Assembly (NCBI RefSeq): GCF_018812025.1
Contig: NC_063058.1
Location: 16,702,797 to 16,766,796 of the forward strand
DNA length: 64,000 bases
Direction: 5' to 3'
DNA from: Megalobrama amblycephala
Taxonomy: Eukaryota; Chordata; Actinopteri; Cypriniformes; Xenocyprididae
Position numbers and translations under genes: made by a program. Positions 13,101 through 27,860 of the stretch are shown here, one piece after another (within the stretch, counting starts at the first letter, position 1; every line of letters starts with the position of its first letter). Below the pieces are notes generated by a model. That model saw only the letters and a list, made by a program, of their open reading frames with translations. It was not told the DNA's origin and ran no database searches.

Positions 13101-16097
13101 AGTGCGCATTCTACACTATAAAACATTTGTCAGAGGCTCTGTTGTGCAACAAATCCTCCGCCATGGTCTTGTCAGTCATCTCATCACTTACACTCGTCAC
13201 ATGATCAGTGAACTCTTGATTTCTGCTGCGCTACTTAAGACTCTGCAGCTCTTGTTAAATGAGCTGGATGGAATTGAAGGGACCATTATCCAACTGAATT
13301 AAGTAGTTTTTATTTCTATAAAAAGCAAAACAACAGTGGAGGCGTAATGTAAACATAGCAGTGGCATATTCTATACTAATTTCTCCCTCATACTCCATCA
13401 TGGCAATATCGTGAGACATCTTTTCAACTCGGCGAGAAATCTCGTCCTATTAATCAATGCATGCTGCATTGTAATTTACATATACATATAAATATATTAT
13501 ATTAGTAATTTAGTTATATAATATTTTTTTCTTTAATTGGCTTATCAAATTCACAAAAACACGATTAGTGAATCAAACCCACTATTTAAAATCTTTAGTC
13601 TATCTATCTAAAATATCTTACGGTCTTCAGCCAGCCAGGCAGAATTAAAATGCTAATTTTGATAAGAAGTGGGAAAACCAGACATCTGTGATGGGTGGTC
13701 TCGGTGGGGGTGCTCTTTGGTCATAGTTTTCCCAGCCTCTCCTGCAGGAAGTGCTTTTTGTTCCAACACATCCTGGTGCTTTGTTGGGAGCCAGGATCAA
13801 AACGTGAGGCCGACCCCGGTGAGCCCCTCCAAGTGCATGCTCGCAGTGGGCCGCTCTGACCTGCCTGACCCTGGGCCTCAGCTATCAAGGAGGTCATTTA
13901 CACGGCTTCATTCTTCTTCCCTACAAAGTGCTCGCTCAGGCTTGACTCCCGTCTGGCCCAAGGTAGAAGACGAGCCTGTTTTATGTCAGTTTATTTATCA
14001 GTATTCCCTTTCATGGCAGTGCTCCCAACGTTACGCTGACCTTGACTTGATTACTCTCTGTCGTACCAGACGAATATCCGATATACCTTTGTATGCCTAA
14101 CCAGATCATCCAATAGAAGCAGGGGTATCTTGCATAGCTTGGCAACTGCTATACTGATAACGGCGCGTTTGGTAATCCTACTTGCGTTACTCCTGATATC
14201 CACACCGATATGTGTTGCGTATATTCCAGCTTGCAGCTGTGATTGGTTTGATTAACGTGTAAGCTTGTTGTGCTAGACGGTGGTTTGGCTTTTGAAAATC
14301 AAAGGCTCTCTAATCCTCTTAGGAAAGGCAGACGTAAGTCATGTGACCCGAGTTCATATTGGGTGAGTGTTTGCAAGGCCAGGCTACGATAGTTAGTGGA
14401 GGTGTGTCTCTTGCTGCCATAGAAACCATATCACAGCTTCATCCTCAGTGCTAATATGTTATGATACTGATGTGCTTGTAAATGAATGATCAGGGAGGAT
14501 ATAACGGTCATTTGTGGGGGGTTTTAGGGTACACAGCAAAGCTGTTTATCTGCATTAGTACGGATACTAGATATGAAGTGTGAGGATTTTCTCCCTGTGT
14601 GCGGTCTTATCAGTGTGAAACTGATTGCGCTAATTACTTGATGATAGTAAGTATTAGTAGCATAGATGTCATTTAAGGTGAGGACTGTTGGGAAGTGTCC
14701 CCACCACTTTTTGCTTAGGCTGATTATGTCCCTACCATTTTATGAAATGGTTTGCAATACATGTAAAGCAGTGGATGTTATAGCGTTTTTAATTTTTTTT
14801 TTTTGTTAGTGTGTTATGAGTGCTGGAAATTTTTTATGTTTTGCTGAGCAAAAGCTGAGGGCAGTTTTGCTTTTGTTCTATATTGAAACCACAAAACAAA
14901 GTGCAAACAAATGTGTTCCCACTCCTGACAACTGGTGTACATCTGTAATTTTTAGCTAAAATTGCTGTTTTTTCACTTCATATTACACTACAATTCAAAC
15001 GTTGCGAGTCAGTAAGATTTTTTTTTTTGACAGAATTAATGCTTTTATTTAGCAAGGATTTATTAAATTGGTCAAAAGTGACAGTAAAGATATTTATAAT
15101 TTTACAAAATATTATTCTTTTTCAACTTTTTCATCAAAGATCCTGAAAAAATTAGGGCTGCACGATTTGGGGAAAATGTCATATTGCGATTATTGAGGTC
15201 AATATTGCGATTGCGATTTGCGATAGCGATACAATAAACAAATAGTATCATGAGTCATCTTGCTTGGTTGGTTCTCAATGAAAATACACACACAGATTAC
15301 TGATAATGCTGAAATGTGTATTTCTCAACTCAAACTAGCAACAACAACAAACAAATGCACAGCGTTTTCAAATTAAAATGAAATTAAATAACATCTTTGT
15401 ATTACTGCAAACTTGTTATAATCCCATTTAAGATATTTGTTTCTTTACTAATCTGTAGTGGTTCAACGGATCACAAAACTCACGGTTCGGATCACATCAA
15501 GGTTATGACATCACGGATCAGATCATTTTTCAGATCAGCACAAAAAAAAAAAATAAATTGGATAGGGGTAACTTAACTTTGCATTTATTACTTAGCCCAC
15601 TTAAACTATTCTGATACCACAGCATAAACTACTAGCCTAAGTAATACATTATTAAAGGCAAGTGAACAGACTGTAAAAAGAACAAATACTGTACACCAAT
15701 TACAACATACAACATAAAGTTACAAATAAAGTATAAGGTCTAACTGTAGTATTAATTTTCATGCACAGAAATGTAATAATTAAATGTAAAATGACACTGT
15801 TCATTGTATAAATTCAATATAGATTAATCTTTGTTAAAGCTGTGTTTTGTTGTTTGATTTACATGACAGACAACAGCAGGTATTTATAGGTTGCTGTCAC
15901 TTTAAGAGGAAGACCCCATGCACGCACACATCAGATAGATACACGTCCGAATTCTCACCTCGTTCAATGAAGACATAACTGAATGTGTTCACATGAATAC
16001 TTGCTGAGAGGGGTATTTTGACTGACATAATATGTGACCATCCAAGTGCATTGAGGACACGAAAGAGAAATCAATTTGGAGTTTGCGAGCTAAAACG

Positions 16098-16178
<81 letters not shown>

Positions 16179-19100
16179 GCGCGCGCGAGCCTTGTATGTA
16201 TGTGCGTCATGTGCGCACCGATAACAGCGCTGCGTGCGATACCGAATTAAATCCTCTTTTGCCTCTTCTAGCGCTGGAATGGTTTTATATCTATTTAATG
16301 TGTAAACGGATCAGATCACAAAAGGCTGTCTACTCTCCGCCTACTGACCTGATGCGTAAACCTTATGGAATGTACGTTAGCCGGATGAGATTGAAACTTT
16401 GTCGGCTGAAGACCCAAGTTTGGTTTGAAGATGAAAAATGTACCAATCACAATGTTCTCTCACCATTTCTGATTTCTAACACTCACAGCTTTCGGCGTGG
16501 TCTTGCAGCTGTCAGAGGAAAAATGAAAGCTGATGCTCTCCATATGTTTTTCTGTCGGGTTCGTTCATATGTAAATTGTACAAGCTTATTTTGCCTTATT
16601 TTGCCTTATTTTTTTCCCCTTAAAAGAAATCAGAACAAAAGTGGTTGAAAGTGGACAAAAGAGACTAAAATACCATGTGTAAATGGTAATGTGTCTCCCT
16701 TGTCCACTTGACATCCAATCAACCAAAACCTTAATACCAGGTGGAAACAGCACCAATGATGCTGAAAATTCAGCTTTGCCATCACAGGAATAAATTACAT
16801 TTTAAAATATATTAAAGTAGAAAACAGTTATTTTAAATTATAATAATATCTCACAATATAACTGTTTTTACTGTATTTTTTATCAAATAAATGCAGACTT
16901 GGTGAGCAGAAAAAAACTTTTGAAAGGTAGTGTTATTAATAACAATAATAATATGTATTAAATGTATTAAATTAAAGTCTTTTTGCAATTTATATATTTA
17001 GGGAATTATCTGGCTTTAAAACATGGAAATGTTTCACTTTTGATCAGGTATGCAAACCTTTCTCAGAAGGATAAACATTTGTTGTGTTAGGTGTAAAACT
17101 GTTGGACCTTTATTACTAAAACTGAACGTATGTACAGTTTACATGTCAATAACAAAGCATGCATTGTTATAATCTTTACAGTATAGATTCCCATGTAAAT
17201 TGGCTACCTTGGCTAGAAGATTCCATTCCTACCAGCATGGATGAGAAATACAAACATTTTATGAAGCGTTAAATCATGTAATACACTGGCTTTAGTACAG
17301 ATGTAAGATTTGACAGGCTTATTAACATCTTGAGAGCTTAATGTGTGTTAACATGTGCAGCATCTTGGTAGTGTTAGACTCTTGAAGGCCTGCTAATGAA
17401 TATTAATTGACTCATCTGAATTGCACTGACTGAATTAAGGTGTTGAAAAGAATCTATAAGTCAATGCTTTTCATCTCTCTACTGATTTTCACATCCCTCT
17501 ATCCACAATATGATGGCTTGCACGTGTTCCTTTTGAATCAAGCCTTAGTGTTGCGAGCGCCACGAGTTACAGAAGCATATGCTCATTGTACTTTAGCTTG
17601 CTCATGTTTTCAATTTTTTCATTCATTATTGACCTTCATGGAGGAAATGCAGATCCCGCATGCTGTTCGTAAATGTAATTACCTCGTCCATCCTGTCCTC
17701 TCGGCTATCAACAGAAGCCTCTATAGAAGCAACGGTTTTCTCTGGCTCCTGCTGACAAGCTACCTGCTCACGTCACTGATTGTAAGCTGACCCCTGGCCC
17801 GAAGGTGGCGTCATTTGTCAGTGATAATTAACAGCTGAGATCTCCTCTGCTGGGCCTGCTGATGGCTGGTGGCGGTTGTGATACCAGGCAGGGCGGATTG
17901 GGAAATTGAGGGGGGTGGAGGGCATAGTGAGGGCACAGTGAAAGAAAGAGAGCGATGGACCAACTAGAAAAGTGATCAGATGCTGTTAGTAAGCAGGCTG
18001 TATGGAAATATGTTGACTACACACACAAAAACAAATCTCTTCACAGGCTTCAAGAGTGGAGTAGGACACTTGTTTTTTTGTTTTGTTTTTTTATCTCCAG
18101 AGGGGATTGTGCTATTTGTTTTTCTGAAGGCAGTGTGCAGACACAACATATTTTGTTTAGTCGTAGTCTACCTTTGAGGTCTGAGGTTATTTTAAAAGTT
18201 TGTTGCAAGTCGTTACCTTAGTTTCATCTTTAAACTGCAGCCTAATAAGCTTTAGTGCAACATGACAAATGCAATGGCTTGTTATCTCGTCTTTTATGAG
18301 AACACACTTCCCCGCCAAAGACGATTATACGGTAGGGGGCACTATTATGCATCTTCTCAAAGAGTTCTGAATCTCCTGATCAAAACAGGTGAAGAAGATG
18401 CAGAAACAAGCGACAGCATATGTAATCATATGCATATGTAAAATAATGTGATCACCAACATTAAACGGCATATAAATCAAACAACTGCCTAATGTTACTG
18501 AATGAAATGTCGACGAGCTATAGGACTGTGCAAGCATTATGGGTGTTGATGGACTCGAACTACTCCATCTATTTTGATCATCATTCTGAATCTGATCCAG
18601 TCTTTGACAAAAACACAATTTTCTCAGCTTTTTGCTCAAAATATTGCTTTTTTTAATGAAACTTACACATATCAAAGTCCCTTTCAAGGAAAGTCTGTTC
18701 ACTCTGTGACCATATTTGCAACCCCTCCGGGCAGCTATTTTGGGCATCCAAGACCAAGTCCTATCTATTTGAATGGGGGAATCCTGAAATCTCAAAAACT
18801 GCTTGGCGAACTCACAATTAAATAATATTTCAAACCAGCAGCAAAATCTGACATGAACTATCCCATAATTGCTGATTTCTTTGCGAGATAGTGTTAAAAA
18901 GGCTTAGTTTTAAAGACGAGCCAATACGCATGTGCAGTCATAAGCGCGAGTCTCAGGTTTCTATGGAAAAAGGAGCTTCTAACGGAAGCTGCAGTGATGC
19001 ATTGACTTTATCAATCAGTGATTGGCTCTTTTACTTAGAAGGCGGGACGTATTTTGCCATATTGCGAGTTGCAGTTTCTCCCATTCGTAACTAATAGGAG

Positions 19101-20782
19101 TGAACCGTCTTTCTACATCTAGAGTCTTTGTCCATATTCAAGTGTTGATAAAAAAAGAATGCATGAAGCTAGAATTTTTTTTTTTTTTAAAGCAGAGGGT
19201 CTGTTCTTTCTTTATATATATAAAATACAAAATATTCTGGGGGTCATAAGATTTTTGAGAAAATGATCAAAAACGCTGACGGTAGCTGGCGACTTAAAAA
19301 AAAAAAATGCTGGCAGAGAAAAAGTTAAAACAAACAAAAATAAGTATTTTGTTTGGAGTGGAACAGCTTTTTATTGTATTCCAGTCATCAAGGCTGTTGA
19401 TAGTCCTGGTGTGGTAAAGCCAGCACGATCAAAGTGGAAACAGATTAAAGTTGTTTTAATGAAGGATTGTTTTTATTGAGAGGCTAAGTCTTTGGAATCA
19501 GGGATTCAATCTTTTTTTTCTCAATGAATGAATAAACGGCTACATACGGAAGAGGATTAGGGCCAGGCAATAATAAAAAAAATAAAACCATCTCGAGATT
19601 AAAGTTGTTAAATTTCGAGAAAAAAGTCGAAATAAAATGTTGTCGTTAGATTATGAGAACAAATTTGTTAAATTTCGAGAAAAAACTCGTTAAATTTCAA
19701 GAAAAAAGTCGAAATAAAATGTTGTCGTTAGATTATGAGAACAAATTTGTTAAATTATGAGAAAAAAGTCGTTAAATTATGAGAACAAATTCATAATTTA
19801 ACGAATTTGTTCTCGTAATTTAACAACTTTTTTTCTCATAATTTAACGACATTTTTCTCATAATTTAACGAATTTGTTCTCATAATTTAATGACTTTATT
19901 CTCGTAATTTAATGATTTTATTCTCAACATTTTATCTCGACTTTTTTCTCGTAATTTAATGAGTTTATTCTCAACATTTTATTTCGACTTTTTTCTCGAA
20001 ATTTAACAACTTTAATCTCGAGATGGTTTTATTTTTTTATTATTGTTTGGCCCTAATCCTCTTCCGTAGCTACACTACTGTTCAAAAGTTTGAGGTCAGT
20101 AAGATATTTTTTTTATTTATTTTTTTTTAAAGAAATTTACATTTAAAGTATTATTATCAGTACAACTGATAACACAACATTGATAATAATAAAAAATGTT
20201 TCTTGAGCATCAAATCTGCATATTAGAATGATTTCTGAAGGATCATGTGACACTGAAAACTTCTGAAAATTCAGCTTTGCCATCACAGGAATATATTAAA
20301 ATTTTAAAATATTTTGAAGTAGAAAAATTGTAATAATATATTGTAATTAAATTGTAATAATATTTGACAATATTACTGTTTTACTGTATTTTTTTTTTTT
20401 TTAATCAAACAAATGGATCCTTGGTGAGCATAAGAAACGTTTCTTATATATTTGCTGCCAATCTTGCTTTGGGATGTGTGCTGTGTGCTAGTACCTTCAC
20501 AAAATCACACTAGACAGGAAATCCCAACGTCTCATTTCCTCTCTACCCTCTCGTTTCACTTTTGTCCCGTGTTCATATCTGCTTTTTCTCTCCTGACTGT
20601 TGATAACCATCTCCAACATCACTTTCACAATCACGCATCTTTCTCTGATCCCCCTCTCTTTCACCGTCCTGCTGTCAGTGGCAGATAAATATTTCAGTAA
20701 TCCTTTTTGCATGTGAGGTGTTTGAAGGACTGGCAGGCTTGTGCATTAGAGTGGCACACTGATTCCAAAGTAAGCACTGCGA

Positions 20783-20848
<66 letters not shown>

Positions 20849-22422
20849 TAGGCTCGGCCGGCTGCTCCTGTGTGCCACTGTGTGTGTGAGTGTGTCCAGG
20901 TCACAGAGAGTTCATCAAAACAAAGTGCTGACACAGCCAAAACAAACACACACGCACAGACACAAATATACACTTGTGTCTCAGTACGGAACACAGTTTC
21001 TGATAGTGAAAGCTTTCTTTCTCTCTCTCTCTATTTTTTTTTTAAAAGATTTTTTTTTTTTTGTTAATTTACGCGTTTAAACTTTTTGTTTTGTTCCTTT
21101 TCTCTGTATGTATTTTCAAGATTATTGGAGTTTAAACAAATTGACAAAATAATATTTAATTCTAATTTTTATTATATATTTAAAATTCACCCAAATATTT
21201 CGAGGTTAATTTTACCTTAAAATTTAGTAAAATGCCTAATTGTTTATTTTATGATCTTTAAATTTATTTATTTGAGCTCTGTAATAAGACATTTCTTTTA
21301 TCCTGCCTTCCTTTATTTGTTAACTTTTATGTCGGGATGTAATGACATCTCATTGACGACTGGCTTGAATGTGCGGATGAAAGCCCGACTTGGACGCTGA
21401 CGTTTATGTGTGAGTTAAAGCAGACGAGCCTGAGTATGTTTGCAGGAAAACTAACAGGGTTTGAGAAATTGTACCCAAGGGTACCGGCCTGGTTCGAAAG
21501 CAACCACTCGCCTTTATTTGCCTTGCCATCAATCATCCACGGACAAGCCTACATACACACACTTACACCGAGACCTCAGCAGCCATTTCCTGTGTTCAGG
21601 CTCTATTTCATCCACGATCAACTCCATTCCCTCCAATCTATGAAGAAGCGTTAATGGATAGACAAACAGTGGATATTGCAGGTTCTATGAGCCCAGCCTG
21701 TGATGATGGATGTGTAGTTTTGAATCCGTAAATGACTGCGCTTTTAAGTTTGGTTAAGGAGGATGGCAGTAAAGTGATAGCTTGTATTTGAATATTTACT
21801 TATATCTTTGTTTTTGCCTGACACTACAGGCAAAAACACAGTTTTTCCATGCACCTATTAATTTTGAGATTTTGCGCTTTTTGGCTTTTCATAAAGTGTT
21901 TTTTCGGACTGGTGGAAAGAAAACATCCAAAATACAATTTTAAGTGTATATTTTATAGCACGTTATCTATTTGCATCTGTAGATTTCAATTACAGTAAGT
22001 CTTTTCTCAAAATGAGTTTTTTGTCCTGTCGAGTCAGAAATGCAGAACTTGCATACACCAAACTTCTCAGTTTTATTCCTATCTATATTCTGAAGATTTT
22101 TACTGCTGGATTTGTTGATACATAATTTGCCTGATTTTATACAACATTTTATTCCTAAAAAAATGGTCAAAATAATTATTTTTTTCTGGCTGTTTTCTGA
22201 TTTATGGAGTGATAAAAATAGATATCTGAAATTCTTTAATATGTCAAAAAAATTAAACAAGAATTTTGAACCTGACTTCATCTAATTCAGATTTTTGTTC
22301 TATAATTGTATGCAAATTAACGCATATTTAATTAGATAACGCCTCATTTGCATATTTAAACATAACATTTCAGAAAACTTGTAATCTTAATGTAATCGTT
22401 CATCTGGGGAAGAATGGTGATA

Positions 22423-22457
<35 letters not shown>

Positions 22458-25400
22458 CTATTCACCTGGGGTGTCTTGCCTTAAACACAAAAAAAAGAAA
22501 AGAAATGGTGATAATCACTGTTAACTCTGCAAATCCAAGACTAGTCCTACACCTTGTCATAACCAGGTGTGATGCAATCAATGTTGTTATTGTAACATAA
22601 AATTGAAATTTTAAAATCATTTTTGTTAATTGAAATAAATCTGAAATAAAATATAATATCAGCGAAGTGACCATCTTTAAACTTAAAACTAAATTAAGAA
22701 ATGTTGCTTTTAAACTAAATAAAATAAGCTGAAATACTTAAATTACTAAAACTGAAATAAAAATAAAGCTAAAAAAACAAAACACCAATAAAAATGACAA
22801 TAGTACTAGGGATGAGCATTTCAAGTAAAAACAATATTCGAAAATCGCTGGGAATTATTCGAATATTATTCGAAAATCGCATCCTCCCCCGCATGCACGC
22901 ATCACGCATGTATAGGCTACATACACATAAACAGAAAGAGAGGGAGAGAGACCATTCACGCTTTCAATATTTTTTTCACGGTCATTCATAACGGTGCGGA
23001 GCAGACTGAAAACGCTTGCTCTCTGCACCATTATGAACGCCCGTGTGGCCGTGAGCCTTACTGTCACTTTCAAATTAGCGCCAATTCGGTAGCGGCGATT
23101 GCTTGAATGCTGGGTTCATTGTTATTTTTAATAAAAAAAACTCAACAACAAGGCAGTACAATGACAAACCCGCTTAAATGGACGCTTTTACATTTCGATT
23201 TGAAACCAAAACTTCCACCGTCGTCTTGTCAGTCAAGAGTGAGGCGAAGTGAAATCTGACTGACTGTTGCTGATTTGTGCTGCGACTCTCGTTCGGCTCG
23301 CGCTGAATTAAGTAGACACATTTATATTTTAATTGTAGTGTCTGTTCTCTTACTTAACTAAATGATTTTTATTACTATAAAAAAAAAAAAAAAAAAAATC
23401 AAAACGACGGTGGGTGGCGGTGCCGCGGTGGGCAAGTGATGATACGGTTGTGGCTGTCTCAAGCCACAATGATTCTAGGCTGCCTAAACGCGTAATAACG
23501 TATTGTGAACAGACTGAATGACGGCACTTATGTTAAAATTAATTGTAATGTGTCTGTTCTATGCCGCACAAGTCTAGTGTGTGTGTGTGTGAGGCAATGT
23601 CTGAGCTGATTAGCTTTTAGTTGCGTTATTGGCAGCGTGCGCCACCCTCTGGTTACAAGTCACCACCGCATCAAATGGGGAATTTTATTAAGACGATAAT
23701 CGCACAACCTATTCGATATTCTATAATTAAATCAACTAATCGAATATTCGAAAATCGTGACACATCCCTTAATAGTACACTATATACACATTAAACTATA
23801 ATGAAAATTTTAAATATAAAAATAAAAGCTTATAAAAAATATAAAAGCTTTTGTCCTGACCAAGAGCAATGATTGACTTGATTATTGACTTAATGGTTTT
23901 TGTTGATTGTTTGGTTTCTATTTCTGTAACATTGCTTTGTGTAACTCCACCCACAGTGAATCTCATTGGTTCAAAATGGTCTGCTCCACATAACTGTACT
24001 GTATATATTGAACATTTAAAAGGGTCAAATTGGCAGTTATTGTGTAGCATAATATATAATATATATTACGGCTGCTGATTTAACGCGTTCATTTAATTCA
24101 TTAGTTATTGGGAAAATAACCTGTAAACCCGTAAGACCTTCGTTCATCTTCGGAACACAAATTAAGATATTTTTGATAAAATCCATTGGCTCTTTAATGT
24201 TCATTCATATATATATATATATATAACCAAATATTTTCTTGTAAACATTTGTAAAATAATTGTAAATTTAACACTTTATGTTTCATAAGTGTGTGTGTGT
24301 GTGTGTGTGTTTTTAATTGGAGTAGATGCTGGAACCTGCGTCTAGTGAGGAAGCATATTTTGAAAACAACTTTATTTGACAGACCATGTTCCTTTGCAAG
24401 GTTTAACTGGGTTTCTAAGTTTAATTGGCAGTTATTTTAAAGCGACAGACTCCATGCGTTTCTATTTTCCCCACTAAAACCTTTTTCGTTCTCTCTAATT
24501 GGTTTTCAATACTCTGCTCCAGGGCTCTCTCTCTCGCTATTGTTATTTTGAGGTGGTACAAAGGACTGGGCCCTAGTTCCTCGTCTATTTCAGCATAATT
24601 CAGTGAATGAAAAAAGATCCAGGTCTCAGGGAACATGCTGTGAAAACCCTTTCCCCCTCTAGTCTTAACCTTCTGCCTCTCAGAGGCTCCGACTTTGTCA
24701 AGTGCTCGTTGTAAAATGACCTCTGGACAACTGGGCATGTGTGCTCATACATATATGTATGCCTGTCAGTACGGGCAGTATCAAGCTCTTTAAGACTCGT
24801 TAATGCTATTAGCTGCTACAACTTAGCTACTTAGTATTTGTAATCTCATCCTTCCTAATGTTTCTTTTATTTCAAGCTGTTTCATATTAATCAGAATCAT
24901 CAATCAGGTCATATCATAGCCAGATTTACTAAAAACGAAAGAAGATAAGAAATTCTAAGATAAATTCTAAGAAGTTTGTAAGTCATTCTTGTTAAAGACT
25001 GCCTGCAGATTACCTTAAAGGGTTAGTTCACCCAAAAATGGAAAAAATTCTGTCATTAATTACTCACCCTCATGTCGTTCCACACCCTTAAGACCTTCGT
25101 TCATCTTCGGAGCACAAATTAAGATATTTTTGATGAAATCCGATGGCTCAGTGAGGCCTCTCTTGCCAGCAAGATAATTAACACTTTCATATGCCCAGAA
25201 ATCTACTAAAGACATATTTTAAAACAGTTCATGTGACTACAGTGGTTCAACCTTAATGTTATGAAGCGACGAGAATACTTTTTGTGTGCCAAAAAAACAA
25301 AATAACGACTTTATTCAACAATATCAAGTGATGGCCGATTTCAAAACACTGCTTCATGAAGCTTTACGAATCTTTTGTTTCGAATCAGTGGTTCGGAGCG

Positions 25401-27787
25401 CCAAAATCATGTGATTTCAGTAAACAAGGCTTCTTTACGTCATAAGTGTTTCGAAATTTCAATGGTTCACGTGACTTTGGCATTTTGATACGAGATCTGA
25501 ACCACTGATTCGAAACAAAAGTTTTGTAAAGCTTCAAAGCAGTGTTTTGAAATCGCCCATCACTAGATATTGTTGAAAAGTCATTTTATTAAGGTTGAAC
25601 CACTGTAGTCACATGAATTTTTAGTAGCTTTCTGGGCATATGAAAGTGTTAATTATCTTGCTGGCAATATAGGCCTCACTGAGCCATCGGATTTCATCAA
25701 AAATATCTTAATTTGTGTTCTGAAGATGAACGAAGGTCTTTTTTCGGCGAGACAGGCTTCATGGTAAATCAGCAATCAGCATGACTTTTTTTTTTAATGC
25801 GTAATGTATAAGCCTTGTATAATTATATAATTAGAAATTAATTAGTAATCAGTCCCTATTTGACTTGGTGTCATTTCAGAGTACTTGTGCACATCCCTAG
25901 TAACAGTAGTATGTATTATATGTATCTATTGTTAAGGTATGGTCACATTTACTGCTGCTCAGCAAAATTTTACAGGTGAAATCCAGTCGTTCCAATAGGA
26001 ATCCGCATGATCAGGATGTTTGTGCAAGGCCAAAAAAATCCCCACACAGATTTCACTTATGTTCAAGCTGGTGTCGCAAATTCCCCATGCTGACCAACAT
26101 AAAGCTGCTTGGTTTCAAAGTGAATTCTGTTTGAGCGGCGTTTCATATATCTCTACGATACTGACAATTTTGCACACAAAATTTTGCTGACATTTTGTTA
26201 ATCTGACCGCACCTTTGTTGTAATTCTTAATATTTAAAACAACCCAGTAAATTCATTAAACAGCTTACCTTTGAGGATTTAAGTCCTAACTTTAAGAGGT
26301 TATTTATAATGACATTATTTTAGGATTTTTTTAAAAAAATTTTAAGGACAGTCTTAAGAAATGTTTTTGGGAATACAAAATAGGGCTGCGCGAGTAATTG
26401 AAATTAGCCCGAAATCATCCTTAAACCGTTTGGCTTAGTGTTATTATGAAATCACAAAGTCTGCGATTTATTAATTTTTGTGGGGTTTTTTGTAATGCGC
26501 AGCTTGTCAGTGAAGTACGGCTCTGTGATCAGTAGTAAATGCTGCTCCATCTGAAAGCACTGCAAGTTTGAGTCGCTTATAACGTGCATTTGAAAAAACA
26601 ACATGCGTCAAACATCTTTCCAAACATGAGAAGCATTTATGAACCTCTTGTCCAACAAAAGACATGTTTTTACTCAAAACACACTTCAAATAACATCCTA
26701 CTGTGAGATGATATGGCTTCTTACACAGAATAAGGCACACAACAAATTATTTCATAGTATTCTATACAGTGATAAAGGCTATGTTGATTAGTATTGCATT
26801 ATAAATATTCTTTATTATCATGAAAATACCCGAAAATGCTTGAAGAACTCAGATAAACCATATATCGTCATAGTCATTTGTTTATTAGTCATGTTTAATC
26901 AATGCGTTTCAATCTTCTGTTTATTCATCTAGTGCGATGCCCATAGTGATTCAGATGGAGCAGCATTTAGCCTTGCTTGACGGACAAAGCTGCGTAGCCA
27001 GTTGCCAAATCGTGTACGGTTTAATTTGGATCAATCGTGCAACCCTAATACAAATATTCTTAAGTTAGAAAATAAGCAGTTAAGATGAATTTAATTTAAG
27101 AATGTTTCATGAAACCTACCCCCGAGTTTTCCTCACACCCTGACAAACAGTTACGGTTATAATGTCACAACCATGCACACATTAACATTATATAGGCACC
27201 CTGAATTTAGTTAGTCCTTTGTGTTTGTTTCAAGCTGTGTTGAAATCCTGCACTGTAGTGCAGCTTCTGAAGTGCCGTTGAGCAGTTGCAGACGTTGCTC
27301 TCCGCAGTGCTTCCAACTCTCATTTGTCTGCTCTGTCTCCATCTATCACCCAGCTCTGCTTATCAGCATGGGGTCAGTTCCTGCCCTCTCTACCAAGGCC
27401 TACATTTAGCCCTGGCCTTGCACAGCCTTGTCTAGCTGGGGCCAGACACTTGGCCCTTATCAGACTGGGTCTGAGAGTGGTAAATAAAGGTCTGGCCCGG
27501 GTTACCACAGGCTGTCAGCAGGCCCATCCCAGAGGGGAAATAAAACTCTTATTAACATGCTTCTGCTCATTGGTGCTGACAGCTTGATCAATCTGCCTCC
27601 TCTGCAGATGACCTCTGCTCCGCTCCGAACCGCTGGACGCCCTGATGGAGGCTGAAATGAATAGCTTGAGTTGTTCCATGGCCTCAAATCTGATGCTGCA
27701 ATACTCTGAGGCATACTCTGAGACTTTACTTTTTCTTTAAAAAAAAAATAAAAAATCTGGATACTGTTTGGGTTAGATCATGATGGT

Positions 27788-27860
<73 letters not shown>

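Larger units (their letters stand above)
10749..13449. mobile_element. hAT-like element split by two younger insertions
   Basis: It begins TAGGGTTGTGACAAGG and ends AAATCTCGTCCTA. The flanks TTAACCAG (10741-10748) and TTAATCAA (13450-13457) match at 6 of 8 bases, both differences being transitions. Two complete elements (10901-11870, 12290-12997) sit inside; without them it would be about 1.0 kb. The terminal repeats match only weakly, so the outer boundaries are less certain than the inner ones. Confidence 0.45.

Noticed and set aside
13669..14100. 143-codon open frame in intron 4
   Set aside because: No consensus splice sites frame it and the protein has no recognisable domain; it lies within the mpped2 intron on the sense strand.
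16018..16224. Arg-Glu and Ser-Leu repeat proteins
   Set aside because: They are translations of the (CT)37 microsatellite.
15152..16750. A single clean hAT element
   Set aside because: Only the left-type terminus was found; no matching right terminus or 8-bp duplication could be located, so it is listed as composite.
20675..20889. Cys-Val and Thr-His repeat proteins
   Set aside because: They are translations of the (GT)29 microsatellite.
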